A stretch of DNA of 64,000 nt from Flavobacterium chryseum (GTDB lineage: Bacteria; Bacteroidota; Bacteroidia; Flavobacteriales; Flavobacteriaceae): the NCBI RefSeq assembly GCF_004362015.1, contig NZ_SNWW01000007.1, positions 186,001-250,000 on the forward strand, in the 5' to 3' direction. The translations under genes and the position numbers were made by a program. The notes under the pieces were generated by a model. That model saw only the letters and a program-made list of their open reading frames with translations. It had not been told where the DNA came from and searched no databases. This document shows, piece by piece, positions 7,405 through 16,410 of this stretch. The number at the start of each line of letters is the position of its first letter. The first letter of the stretch is position 1.

Positions 7405-8061
7405 ATGAATAAAGAAGCTCGCGTACAATTTGTTATAAATACGTTAAAAGAACTCTACCCTACTATACCTGTTCCTCTTGATCATAAAGACCCCTACACC
7501 TTATTAATTGCTGTTTTGCTTTCTGCACAATGTACCGATGTTCGTGTAAATCAGATTACGCCATTACTTTTTGCGAAGGCCGATAATCCGTATGATATGA
7601 TTAAAATGTCTGTGGAAGAAATCAAAGAGATTATTCGCCCTTGTGGTTTATCGCCTATGAAATCTAAAGGAATTTATGGTTTATCGCATATTTTGATTGA
7701 TAAACATGATGGAAAAGTTCCACAGAGTTTTGAAGCTCTTGAAGAATTGCCTGCGGTTGGCCATAAAACCGCCAGTGTTGTAATGTCGCAAGCTTTTGGT
7801 GTTCCGGCTTTTCCGGTTGATACTCATATTCATAGACTGATGTATCGTTGGAATCTTTCGAACGGAAAAAATGTTGTGCAAACGGAAAAGGATGCTAAAA
7901 GATTATTTCCAAGAGATTTATGGAATGATTTACATCTTCAGATTATTTGGTACGGGCGTGAATATTCGCCTGCACGCGGTTGGAGTTTAGAGAAAGATAT
8001 TATTACAAGAACTATTGGGAAAAAATCCGTAATAGAAGAAGCTACTAAAAAGATAATCTAG
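7405..8061 (+). CDS. nth: Endonuclease III (base-excision DNA glycosylase/lyase) lacking the 4Fe-4S ligands
   Basis: A 218-residue HhH-GPD DNA glycosylase/AP lyase that removes oxidised pyrimidines. The helix-hairpin-helix and active site are intact: LPAVGHKTASVV carries the catalytic Lys121 and FPVDTHIHR carries Asp139, matching Lys120 and Asp138 of E. coli Nth. LLSAQCTD near 38-45 is the usual Nth signature. The C-terminal Cys-x6-Cys-x2-Cys-x5-Cys cluster loop is absent: the region after YGREYSPARGW has no cysteine. The only cysteines are Cys43 and Cys80. Length is otherwise normal, so this is a cluster-less variant rather than a truncation. Confidence 0.92.
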   Translation: MNKEARVQFVINTLKELYPTIPVPLDHKDPYTLLIAVLLSAQCTDVRVNQITPLLFAKADNPYDMIKMSVEEIKEIIRPCGLSPMKSKGIYGLSHILIDKHDGKVPQSFEALEELPAVGHKTASVVMSQAFGVPAFPVDTHIHRLMYRWNLSNGKNVVQTEKDAKRLFPRDLWNDLHLQIIWYGREYSPARGWSLEKDIITRTIGKKSVIEEATKKII

Positions 8062-8068
8062 TAGCTTC
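8038..8068 (+). terminator. Stem-loop overlapping the end of nth
   Basis: A 10-bp perfect stem GAAGCTACTA/TAGTAGCTTC (8038-8047 with 8059-8068) with an 11-nt loop is followed by CTTTTG. The right arm begins with the nth stop codon, so the terminator overlaps the coding end, in a gap of only 18 bp to the convergent TPR gene. Confidence 0.6.
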
Positions 8069-8079
8069 CTTTTGTTAAT

Positions 8080-9153
8080 TTACATACTGCCTTTTAATGT
8101 ATTGTATTCGTTTGTCATATCAAGAGACCTGTAAATACCTAAAAGTGTTTTTGTTGCATCTGAATTTTTAGGTTCGATAGTTAGGGCTTTTTGAAGATAT
8201 GGAATCGCGCTACGGGCAATGTCATCTTTTTTAGCATTTAACTTATCATATTTCTGCATGTCTGCCGCTGATGTTCCTAAAGATGCTATTTCATCTGTTA
8301 AATCTTTTTTTAATTGTAGCTTTAAGTAAGCCAAATTAATATAAGCATCAATATAATTAGGATCTAATTCTAAAACGTAATTATAAACAGCTTCAGCTTT
8401 AGGGTAATCCTTTATTTCAAGATAAGAATCAGCTAAGTTTACATTAACCTCTATTTTTTTAGAAGGAACTGACTCTGTTCTTGGTTTTTCGTATAATCCT
8501 TGTTGAATTGCTGACTCTCTTGCTTTTGGCGAAACAAAAATATCTTCTTCTTTTGTTTTCTTGTTTGTGGCCAAATACAAAACTGCTTTTCCGGAAAAAT
8601 TAATCTTTTTTAAGATTTCATAATACTTAACTGCTGAAACATAATCCTTTGCATTTACAGATGAAGATGCTGCATTAAACAAGTTTAGCGTATCTTTTTT
8701 ATCAAACAAATAAACTTTATAACTTTTCTCTGCGCTTTCTTTGTATTTACCAGCTTTAAAATCGGTCATTGCACCATTAACAAGACTAGATTTCATTTCT
8801 TTTAAAGCGGCATTCGCCTTTACAGTGAATTTAAATTTACCGGATTCGTTTTCATATATAAATACGTCCTGATAAGATTGTGAGGCCAATGTAAAATTAT
8901 TAGCTGCATCTATATTTTTTACCGCTAAATCTTTTAGTACATTTCCTTTTAAAAAATAAAAGTCTGATTTATCTTCATCAGGTGCATTAAGGATAAGATA
9001 TTCAACTTTATTTAATATCGCCAATGCTTCCTGGCTTTTTCCACTATCAAATAAAGATTGGGCGTCTTTTATTTGTTCTTTTTGAGCAAATGCTCCGATA
9101 TTCATCAAGAGAAGGAATACCAATATTATTTGGTTATTTTTCATTTTTGTCAT
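8080..9153 (-). CDS. Secreted tetratricopeptide-repeat protein
   Basis: A 357-residue protein with an N-terminal signal peptide (about residues 4-23, ending IGAFAQ), so periplasmic or outer-membrane associated. The body is helical with TPR-type repeats; the clearest is around NLADSYLEIKDYPKAEAVYNYVLELDPNYIDAY in the C-terminal third. Earlier degenerate repeats begin near AQSLFDSGKSQEALAIL. TPRs mediate protein contacts; no partner can be inferred. The start could be Met1 (9153) or Met4 (9144); Met4 gives a more usual signal peptide. Confidence 0.8.
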   Translation of the reverse strand: MTKMKNNQIILVFLLLMNIGAFAQKEQIKDAQSLFDSGKSQEALAILNKVEYLILNAPDEDKSDFYFLKGNVLKDLAVKNIDAANNFTLASQSYQDVFIYENESGKFKFTVKANAALKEMKSSLVNGAMTDFKAGKYKESAEKSYKVYLFDKKDTLNLFNAASSSVNAKDYVSAVKYYEILKKINFSGKAVLYLATNKKTKEEDIFVSPKARESAIQQGLYEKPRTESVPSKKIEVNVNLADSYLEIKDYPKAEAVYNYVLELDPNYIDAYINLAYLKLQLKKDLTDEIASLGTSAADMQKYDKLNAKKDDIARSAIPYLQKALTIEPKNSDATKTLLGIYRSLDMTNEYNTLKGSM

Positions 9154-9571
9154 GTTTTGATTGTTATTTAGATTTGGTTATAAATGGTCTTAAAATTCTT
9201 TATAGAACCTTAAGAAATACAACAAACAGCACAAAATGAAGCAGAGTAGTTTTTTTTCATAAATTTTTTGGTTAATTGGTTAACATTTTTAATTCATTGG
9301 CATTATAACTGGAAAATTTCTACAATTAAAGTGTTTTCATACAAAAACGTGGTTTATTTCATTATTTAATTGAATAAAAATTACTTTGAACTAAAATAAA
9401 CTAAAATTTGAATAAACAAGTATAAATTAATAAAAAATATTAAATTTTAACTAAAACACAACTAGAATTAGAACCAAAATAACGAAGTACTTATTAAAAT
9501 CACATATTTAAATAAGGCTGTTTTTATATTTTTTTAAATCTAAAAGTGAGATTTTAAATTGATTCCAAAAA
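9154..9571. other. Non-coding AT-rich gap upstream of the TPR gene
   Basis: About 420 bases between the TPR gene start and the terminator at 9572-9611. The sequence is very AT-rich, with A and T runs and no open reading frame of note. It should contain the TPR gene promoter, but I cannot identify a good TAnnTTTG match. No RNA gene is recognisable. Confidence 0.5.
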
Positions 9572-9611
9572 AAAGCTCACTATTTGTATTTACATACAAA
9601 TAGTGAGCTTT
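9572..9611 (-). terminator. Strong intrinsic terminator closing the sigma factor unit
   Basis: A 17-bp perfect stem (9572-9588 with 9595-9611, core AGCTCACTATTTGTA) has a 6-nt loop. On the minus strand it is followed by a run of eight or more T. It lies 61 bp after the 47-residue gene and marks the end of the leftward transcript from the ECF sigma factor gene. Confidence 0.88.
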
Positions 9612-9672
9612 AACCAAAACGACCATTTGGTTTTTCTTTCAAAATAAACATCCGACCAAAGCAGTGGGCTGT

Positions 9673-9816
9673 TTAATTAGCTATAATCTCAAAACTTTTA
9701 TCATTTATTTTCACAACAGTCAATGCTTGTGAATAGTTTAATAAAAAAGAAACGACTTCTTTTTTAGGTTTTAGATTTTTTGAAGCTAATGCTTTTTTAG
9801 AGTAAATTTTCGCCAT
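9673..9816 (-). CDS. 47-residue basic protein gene downstream of an ECF sigma factor
   Basis: A short frame with ATG at 9814-9816 and TAA at 9673-9675 encodes 47 residues beginning MAKIYSKKALASKNLKPKKE and ending KINDKSFEIIAN. The N-terminal half is lysine-rich; the second half looks like a beta-strand pair. It starts 50 bp after the stop of the sigma factor gene, on the same strand, and is followed by the terminator at 9572-9611. A position inside a terminated transcript supports it as real. I know no family for it, and no strong ribosome-binding site is visible, which is normal here. Confidence 0.6.
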   Translation of the reverse strand: MAKIYSKKALASKNLKPKKEVVSFLLNYSQALTVVKINDKSFEIIAN

Positions 9817-9866
9817 ACTATGAAAGTGTTTTATTATAGTATAACGACCTAATATTCAAAATAGTA

Positions 9867-10451
9867 TTAGTTGGTTAAAATAATTTGATGTTTGTCAATT
9901 ATTTTTCTCAAATTCATTAATGCATAACGCATTCTTCCTAATGCAGTATTGATGCTAACTCCTGTAAGTTCTGAAATTTCTTTGAAACTCATATCCTGAT
10001 ACATGCGCATTACTAATACTTCTTTTTGATCTTCAGGAAGTTCTTCAATTATCTTTTTCAGGTCAACCTCAACCTGATCAAAAATCATTTTATTTTCGAT
10101 GGTTAAAGAATCATCAGACATGATCGAAAAAATCGAAAATTCTTCTGTTTCTCTGTACATTGGCATTTTTTTGGTTTTGCGAAAATGATCTACAATCAAA
10201 TTGTGTGAAATACGCATAACCCAAGGTAAAAATTTACCTTCTTCATTATATGAATTGCTTTTTAAGGTTTTAATAACCTTGATAAAAGTATCTTGAAAAA
10301 TATCATTTGAAATATCTCTATCGGCAATCTTAGAATATATAAATCCATATATCTTAGACTCATGCCTTTTTATTAATGTCGATAAAGCATTTTCGTTGCC
10401 TTCGACATAATTTTTTACTAATAGAGCGTCTGGAATATGCAGATCAGCCAT
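9867..10451 (-). CDS. ECF-type RNA polymerase sigma factor
   Basis: A 194-residue sigma-70 family protein of the extracytoplasmic-function group. Region 2 is visible as NDIFQDTFIKVIKTL and GKFLPWVMRISHNLIVDHFRK. Region 4 is visible as LPEDQKEVLVMRMYQDMSFKEISELTGVSINTALGRMRYALMNLR, including the helix-turn-helix. No anti-sigma gene is adjacent: downstream is only a 47-residue gene, and upstream is a 318-base non-coding gap. This group in Flavobacteria often lacks a linked anti-sigma factor. Target genes cannot be told from the sequence. Confidence 0.93.
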   Translation of the reverse strand: MADLHIPDALLVKNYVEGNENALSTLIKRHESKIYGFIYSKIADRDISNDIFQDTFIKVIKTLKSNSYNEEGKFLPWVMRISHNLIVDHFRKTKKMPMYRETEEFSIFSIMSDDSLTIENKMIFDQVEVDLKKIIEELPEDQKEVLVMRMYQDMSFKEISELTGVSINTALGRMRYALMNLRKIIDKHQIILTN

Positions 10452-10770
10452 AATACTACTTTTTTAGTTCTTTATTAAAATTGGAGTAATTTCTAAAAAG
10501 TAGTTTTATTGTATAGGCGTATCTTTTTTAATGTGTTAATTTCTGTCCAAATTTAACAAATAAATATTCTAAAAAGCAAATGATTGAAACAATAATTAAC
10601 AATAAAATCATAATTAATTTCAAATAATTTTAAACTTTACTGGAAAAGCGTTCATAAAAATCAAATAATGGAGTTATTTTCAACATATTTAAGAAAGAAG
10701 CTAATTTTCATAAATCGTTAATTTTAAACAAGTTGCACTTAATTTTTAACAATAATTATAGTATTTAATT
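10452..10770. other. Non-coding gap between sigma factor and GH16 gene
   Basis: About 320 very AT-rich bases containing several AATAAT and TTTAAAC stretches. It should hold the leftward sigma factor promoter (TACTTTTT on the minus strand near 10497-10504 is a 7-of-8 match to TAnnTTTG) and the end of the utilization locus transcript. No open frame, RNA gene or convincing hairpin is seen. Confidence 0.4.
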
Positions 10771-11529
10771 TTATTGATAAACCCGAACATAATCTACATA
10801 ATACTTTTGCGGCAAAATAGAATCATCAACAGCAGGACCTCCAAAATTGCCTCCAATAGCTAAGTTGACAATAATATAAAATGGCTTATTGAATGGCCAG
10901 GTATCTTCATTTTTAATTTCCGGATTAAATGTATAAACCAAAGTTGTATCTACAAAAAAGTCTATTTTATCTTTATTCCATTCGATAGCATAAACATGAT
11001 ATCCTTCTTCTATTGTTGGAAATTCTGTTCTTTTTGTATTTATCGTATTACCATGACTATCCTGAGTATGCAGGGTTGTGTACACCATATGCGGATCTCT
11101 TCCTATATATTCTAAAATATCAATTTCACCTGTTTTTGGCCATTTTACTTCATCAATATTGGCGCCCAACATCCAGAATGCCGGCCATAAACCGTGACCA
11201 ACAGGGAGCTTTGCTCTGGCTTCAATACGGCCATACAAAAACTCTTTTTTCCCTTTGGTTGTTATTTTAGTCGAAGTATATTTATCACCTTCTTTTCTGG
11301 CTTCAATAATTAAATTTCCATCTTTAATTTCGTGATTGTTTTTGGTATAGACTTGTCTTTCGTTATTTCCGTATCCACATAAATTCGGACAGCCGTCACC
11401 CAGTTCGAAATTCCAAAAGGATTCGTTTATTTTCTTTTTATTAAAATTTTCTTCCCAAATAAGTTTTCTATTTACATTTTGTGCAAAGCAGAAACCAGTG
11501 AGCATTATTAATACAATTACTTTTTTCAT
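10771..11529 (-). CDS. Secreted glycoside hydrolase family 16 (laminarinase-like endo-beta-glucanase)
   Basis: A 252-residue single-domain GH16 enzyme from the ATG at 11527-11529; a longer frame extends to 11589, but only the inner Met gives a signal peptide (MKKVIVLIMLTGFCFAQ). The catalytic motif GEIDILE has nucleophile Glu135, Asp137 and acid/base Glu140. WPAFWMLG and the NNERQVYT segment are typical of beta-1,3-glucanases. It would hydrolyse internal beta-1,3 (or mixed 1,3/1,4) glucan bonds by a retaining mechanism in the periplasm or outside the cell. It is the last gene of the utilization locus, 80 bp after the larger GH16. Confidence 0.92.
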   Translation of the reverse strand: MKKVIVLIMLTGFCFAQNVNRKLIWEENFNKKKINESFWNFELGDGCPNLCGYGNNERQVYTKNNHEIKDGNLIIEARKEGDKYTSTKITTKGKKEFLYGRIEARAKLPVGHGLWPAFWMLGANIDEVKWPKTGEIDILEYIGRDPHMVYTTLHTQDSHGNTINTKRTEFPTIEEGYHVYAIEWNKDKIDFFVDTTLVYTFNPEIKNEDTWPFNKPFYIIVNLAIGGNFGGPAVDDSILPQKYYVDYVRVYQ

Positions 11530-11609
11530 AGTATCGTTTTTAATTGCTAAAATAAAGAAGGCCAGCCTAAACTGACCTTCTCCTTTCAATTTACTAATTA
11601 ATTTATATT

Positions 11610-13277
11610 TTATTGATAAACCTTTACATAATCAATCTCCATAGAAGATTGGGTAAACGCAGGATCAATATTACCGCCCAGATTCCCACCCATCGCTACG
11701 TTTAGGATGAGGAAAAAGTCATTATTAAACGGAAGTGAAGCATCGTTAGGAACAGAATGTATCATTACATCATCAACATAGGTTATTACTAACGTAGGAC
11801 TCCAAATTGCTTTATAAACATGAAATTCTGTCGAAACGTTTGCAATTGTTTTAGAACCTGTGTTTCCATTTCCTCCTGATCGTCCAGGATAATGAAGCGT
11901 GCTTAAAATAACATTCTGGTTATTTCCTACATGTTCCATAATATCAATTTCTCCACAGGCTGGCCACGGATTTGTTGTATAATTTGATCCTAACATCCAG
12001 ATTGCCGGCCATGTCCCTGCTCCTATTGGAAGTTTGGCACGAATCTCGATTTTTCCGTATGTAAATTTAAACTTGTCATCTGTTTTTAATCGGGCCGATG
12101 AGTAAGCAGCACCGCCTGAAGCTTCTTTTTTAGCTGTAATTTTCAAATTTCCGCCTTGTACAATTACGTTTGCCGCTGTATTGGTATAATTTTGTTTTTC
12201 ATTATTTCCCCAGCCGTTACTTCCTTGTCCAAGATCATAATTCCATTTTGTAGGATCAGGTGCTCCATCAACATTAAAATCATCAGACCAAATTAAATTA
12301 GTATAATCTACTCCCGGATCCGGATTCTGATTTGGTGGTGTTGTCGTAAATACATGATACCATGCTAATGCAGGATTTCCTCCCATTACCGCTCTTACTA
12401 CCATTCTGTTTGCAGTTATCGATAGAATTTCATAAGAACTCTGACCTATATAGTATCCCATAAACCCGCCATCAGAAAAGTTTAGCATCGTACCTCTGGT
12501 TTGTGTAGCGTGATCAGGATTTTTTGTTACCACTGATTCTGAAGGACTTAATGAAACTGTTTTTATACCTCCTGTGTCATAACTTAAACAAGCATCATCT
12601 GGAGAACTTCCTCCTGCTACGCTTGCAAATGCAGCATTAAAGAAGGTTGCGCCACCGTTATTTAATTGATATTTTAACTGACCTGCATCAACAGAGAAAG
12701 TCAATACGTTATCATATAAACAACTGCTTGTTGGCGAGGCTGCTTTTTCAAACGCGCCCGCCTGATAATAATTTGCATAGAAGTTCTTCGCTGGATCTCC
12801 ATCATTTTGACCCACTCCTAAATGTCCTGCTTCTCCTGCAGCCCAATACCATTTTTTAGAGGTACCGCCTGTTAATAATTGTACTGCCTGATCGTCGCTA
12901 AAGTCGCTTTGTACTTCAACATCAATAGTAGTATTACTTACAATTCCGCCCTTTCCGGATGCAGCGACTGTGACCGTATATTTGTTAACTCCTGTTTTGG
13001 TAAATCGTTTTGTGATTTTTCCGTTTGGAGAGCTATCAGATGTACCGTCGTCATAAATGTATTTATATGAAATTGCATTGTCTGCTGTTGCAACAAACTT
13101 CACAATTCCTGAACCATCACCATTTGGATTCGTGGGTGTTTTGCCAACAATTTCGGCTGTGACGTTAAGATTGGTTGGCGTATCTATTGATCCGAATTCG
13201 AAATCATCTTTCTGACAACCCGTCATCAGGAGAATCGTAAATAAGGATACTATCTTTATGATTATTTTTTTGCTCAT
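11610..13277 (-). CDS. Cell-surface GH16 lipoprotein with PKD-like N-terminal domain
   Basis: A 555-residue lipoprotein (signal ending LLMTGC, acylated Cys21). Residues about 35-125 form a PKD-like beta domain. Residues about 130-320 form an extra aromatic-rich module (SKKWYWAAGEAGHLGVG), probably glycan-binding. Residues about 328-555 are the GH16 catalytic domain, with GEIDIMEHVG giving Glu443, Asp445 and Glu448. The likely role is first attack on polymeric beta-1,3-glucan at the cell surface, feeding SusD and SusC. It is cotranscribed with its neighbours: 11 bp separates it from the PKD lipoprotein gene upstream. Confidence 0.92.
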   Translation of the reverse strand: MSKKIIIKIVSLFTILLMTGCQKDDFEFGSIDTPTNLNVTAEIVGKTPTNPNGDGSGIVKFVATADNAISYKYIYDDGTSDSSPNGKITKRFTKTGVNKYTVTVAASGKGGIVSNTTIDVEVQSDFSDDQAVQLLTGGTSKKWYWAAGEAGHLGVGQNDGDPAKNFYANYYQAGAFEKAASPTSSCLYDNVLTFSVDAGQLKYQLNNGGATFFNAAFASVAGGSSPDDACLSYDTGGIKTVSLSPSESVVTKNPDHATQTRGTMLNFSDGGFMGYYIGQSSYEILSITANRMVVRAVMGGNPALAWYHVFTTTPPNQNPDPGVDYTNLIWSDDFNVDGAPDPTKWNYDLGQGSNGWGNNEKQNYTNTAANVIVQGGNLKITAKKEASGGAAYSSARLKTDDKFKFTYGKIEIRAKLPIGAGTWPAIWMLGSNYTTNPWPACGEIDIMEHVGNNQNVILSTLHYPGRSGGNGNTGSKTIANVSTEFHVYKAIWSPTLVITYVDDVMIHSVPNDASLPFNNDFFLILNVAMGGNLGGNIDPAFTQSSMEIDYVKVYQ

Positions 13278-13288
13278 GATTGCTTTTT

Positions 13289-14887
13289 TTAATTGGATTG
13301 TTTTATATCATCAAAGTAATATGTCGTTCCTGTTCCCGCTACCCCAAAGTCCGGGAATAAAATTACTCTGTCGTATTTATTAGCTGTACTAAAACCGGGT
13401 GCAGCCGCTACGTCAAATGTCAGGACTTGCCATGCATTGGTTACTGTTGTTGTGGCATGTGTTTCTATAAAAACAGTTGGATTTCCATTTCCATCTTTTG
13501 GCGATGTCGAAACTTCCATTTTGTATAATATATCGGCTCCTGATTTTGGTGACCATACATTTATTTTTACAGTAGTTCCTTTCGTATAATCAAATGTGTT
13601 TTCGAGATTTAAACTTGCTCCCCCCCAAACTTCTGCGCCTGCTTTTTTATCCAATTTTACAACTTTATCAGATACATTAGTTCCTGTTTTAGATGGATTT
13701 GTAACAATAGACGCATCCACATTACCAAAACCACCCCAGACATATGTTAAAGTCGAAGATTCAAAGTCAAGAGGTAATCCTATTGCCTCAGCTGGTGCTT
13801 TATAGAAATAAATGTTATCTATAAAAATACTTGCTCCCGCCGGAGTTCCAACTAATTTCAATTGAAAAATATTTGCTACTGTTAATCCCTGACTTGTGTA
13901 TGCAGAAATCGGAATATCAATACTTGTCCATTGATTTGCTGTAAGATTTTTTGTTACAGCTCTTTCATCTGGTCCTGGCTTAATTAAAGAGATTTCTAGT
14001 TTTGGAAGATCTGCTGTCCATACATCCATGTGTATAAATTCCATACCCGAAACATCGATTGTTGTATTATCTGCTAGTGCAATTCCTTCATAATTTAAAT
14101 TAATGTAGTTTAGCATTTTATCTCCATTTAAATCAAATTCCGTAAGGGTAGTTGATTGTCCCCAATTCGGGTAAAAATTAGTTCCTGCTAAATTGGTATA
14201 TTTTGAGCCGTAAATAGAAATAACATCTCCAGCTTGTCTGTTTGGCGGTGTTGGTGCAGATGTAGTTGGGTTTAGAACAAGTATAGCTTCAAATTGCTGC
14301 GTATATTCTGTAGTTTGAACAGCGGCACTTTTTGCAACTACTTTTATTGTATAAACTCCGGCTTGCTGATACGTATACGAAACTGATTCGCCATTATTAG
14401 CTGAAATCGGATCAGGTTTTCCTGCTTCTCCAAAATAAACATCATAAAACAAAGCAAAATCTGCTGTTGCTTTTACGGTAACTTTTTTAGAAACTGTTAA
14501 ATCATTTGTAATTACTACTTGTAAGTTTTGAGGAGCTTTAAATGAAACTACCACATCCTGAGTAATTTCAGTTGTTTTTCCGCTCACATTCATCGCAGTA
14601 ACTTTAGATTTGTAAACACCTTCTTTATAGGTATGCGTTACAGTTCCACCAGCCTGAACATAATCTGATTCTGCACTTCCGTCACCAAAATTAATTTTAA
14701 ACTGACTTACTCCTTCGCCTTTAGGCAAAAACGTAACTTTTCCTGTGTTATCCTGAGTAACCGTTGTAAGAACTGAAACTTTTGCAGGCGCAGCTATACC
14801 GTCTAAATCAACATTGAGATCATCGTTTGCACAACCAATCATGGTGGCTAAAACGAAGAGGTTTATAATAAAATATATTTTTTTCAT
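13289..14887 (-). CDS. PKD-domain surface glycan-binding lipoprotein of the PUL (SusE-position)
   Basis: A 532-residue lipoprotein (signal MKKIYFIINLFVLATMIGC, Cys19). Two PKD-like domains lie in the first 200 residues (FNFGDGSAESDYVQAGGTVTH is approximated by INFGDGSAESDY, and VSYTYQQAGVYTI follows). The rest holds two beta-sandwich modules resembling carbohydrate-binding domains, each with an FIDNIYFY or YYFDDIK strand. No catalytic motif is present. Its position after SusD matches SusE-like surface glycan-binding proteins, which hold the polysaccharide near the transporter. A run of seven G (coding strand) at 13620-13626 is unusual in such AT-rich DNA. Confidence 0.85.
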   Translation of the reverse strand: MKKIYFIINLFVLATMIGCANDDLNVDLDGIAAPAKVSVLTTVTQDNTGKVTFLPKGEGVSQFKINFGDGSAESDYVQAGGTVTHTYKEGVYKSKVTAMNVSGKTTEITQDVVVSFKAPQNLQVVITNDLTVSKKVTVKATADFALFYDVYFGEAGKPDPISANNGESVSYTYQQAGVYTIKVVAKSAAVQTTEYTQQFEAILVLNPTTSAPTPPNRQAGDVISIYGSKYTNLAGTNFYPNWGQSTTLTEFDLNGDKMLNYINLNYEGIALADNTTIDVSGMEFIHMDVWTADLPKLEISLIKPGPDERAVTKNLTANQWTSIDIPISAYTSQGLTVANIFQLKLVGTPAGASIFIDNIYFYKAPAEAIGLPLDFESSTLTYVWGGFGNVDASIVTNPSKTGTNVSDKVVKLDKKAGAEVWGGASLNLENTFDYTKGTTVKINVWSPKSGADILYKMEVSTSPKDGNGNPTVFIETHATTTVTNAWQVLTFDVAAAPGFSTANKYDRVILFPDFGVAGTGTTYYFDDIKQSN

Positions 14888-14899
14888 AATTGATGTTTT

Positions 14900-16399
14900 T
14901 TAATATCCAGGGTTTTGTTTCCAATTTCCGTTAGCAAATTGAATTTCTTCAATTGGTAGTGGAAATAATTCGTTTTTATCCTTTGTAAAACCAGGGATTG
15001 TTCCTACTGCATTTCCGGTTCTTACCAAATCAAAGAAACGATGTCCTTCGCCAAAAAGCTCTACTCTTCTTTCTTTCAAAATTAAATCTGTTAGTGAAGC
15101 TCCTCCCACGGTTACATCATGGTTGTTATCACCAAAAGCTCTTCTTCTTACCAGATTTAAATATTCTCTGGCTTTTCCATCGTCGATTGCACCTCTGTTG
15201 TATGCTTCGGCTGCCATTAATAAAACGTCAGCATAACGTATTGCTCTGTAATTATTTGGGTTGGTCAGGTTTAAATCTCCTGCAGCTTCTTTTGGTCTTT
15301 TTCTTGGTAAATATTTTCTGTTGAAGAAACCTGTATCTTCATTACCTTTTCCAAATTTAATTCCGTTACCGTTATCGTAAGCAGCATTTGCCAAAGCCCA
15401 TGCGTTGATGTCTAAAATGGCAACATCTTTACGTTTATCGCCGCTTTCAAAAGCATTTGCACTTTCCTGAGTTGGAATATTAAAACTAAATCCTGATGTA
15501 AAAAGCGGACCATCATAACCTCTTACTCCGCTAAAACCTACGGCAACGTTTCCTTCACTACATTGCAGGCATCCAAAACCGGCACCTTCAACATCTGTAT
15601 ATTGTACTTCAAAAACAGATTCAGTTCCGTTTTCACCAGCTAATTCAAACATTGAATTATAATCAGCTACCAGTGAGTACGATCCGGAATTTATTACGCT
15701 TTGCAAAGCAGTCGCAGCTTGTGTAAATTTGTTTTGATATAAATAGGTTTTTCCTAATAATGCCAGTGCAGCACCTTTTGTAACTCTTCCTTTTTGAGAA
15801 GCAATTGGAGACAAATTAGCCGCCGCGAAAGTTAAATCAGATTCTATTGAAGCATATACTTCCTGAACTGATGAACGCGGAATCTTAGTTTCGTCTCCAA
15901 GCTTAAACCTTGCATCGCCTTTCATAGGAATACCACCAAACCACTTTACTAATTCAAATTGATAGTACGCTCTAAGAAAACGTGTTTCGGCTATAATTTG
16001 CGTTTTGCCCTCAAAATCGGTTTTATTTTGAAATTCAAGAATATAATTAGCTCTTTGAACTCCTGCAAACATCCAGTTCCAGATATCTTTTATATTACTG
16101 TTTGTCTGTGTATGAATCATGTCATCTACTTGCTGAAAACCAATAACGTCTGTAGGGCTTTCTCCTCCCGCCAAAGTGTTATCTGAAGCAATTTCTCCTA
16201 ACAAAACATTTACATAAGAGGATTGAAGTAAATCATAAGTAGCAATCAATGCATTATTATATTCTTCTTTCGAATTAAAATAATTTTCAGAATCTATAGA
16301 ATATGCCGGAGCAGGATCAACAAATTCATCTGAACAGGAAATTGTTACAGTTGAAAGTAAGGTTATCGTTGCTATAGTGGTAAATAAATATTTTTTCAT
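14900..16399 (-). CDS. SusD/RagB-family glycan-binding outer-membrane lipoprotein
   Basis: A 499-residue SusD-like protein with a lipoprotein signal (Cys22 in STVTISC) and the TPR-like helical scaffold of the family. Landmarks are FLRAYYQFELVKWFGGIP (near 130-150), YRAIRYADVLLMAAEAYNR and LILKERRVELFGEGHRFFDLVR, which are classical SusD signatures. It ends in GNWKQNPGY, also typical. It forms the lid over the SusC barrel and binds oligosaccharides. It lies 11 bp downstream of susC, in the same transcript. Confidence 0.96.
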   Translation of the reverse strand: MKKYLFTTIATITLLSTVTISCSDEFVDPAPAYSIDSENYFNSKEEYNNALIATYDLLQSSYVNVLLGEIASDNTLAGGESPTDVIGFQQVDDMIHTQTNSNIKDIWNWMFAGVQRANYILEFQNKTDFEGKTQIIAETRFLRAYYQFELVKWFGGIPMKGDARFKLGDETKIPRSSVQEVYASIESDLTFAAANLSPIASQKGRVTKGAALALLGKTYLYQNKFTQAATALQSVINSGSYSLVADYNSMFELAGENGTESVFEVQYTDVEGAGFGCLQCSEGNVAVGFSGVRGYDGPLFTSGFSFNIPTQESANAFESGDKRKDVAILDINAWALANAAYDNGNGIKFGKGNEDTGFFNRKYLPRKRPKEAAGDLNLTNPNNYRAIRYADVLLMAAEAYNRGAIDDGKAREYLNLVRRRAFGDNNHDVTVGGASLTDLILKERRVELFGEGHRFFDLVRTGNAVGTIPGFTKDKNELFPLPIEEIQFANGNWKQNPGY

Positions 16400-16410
16400 T
16401 TTAATTGAAA

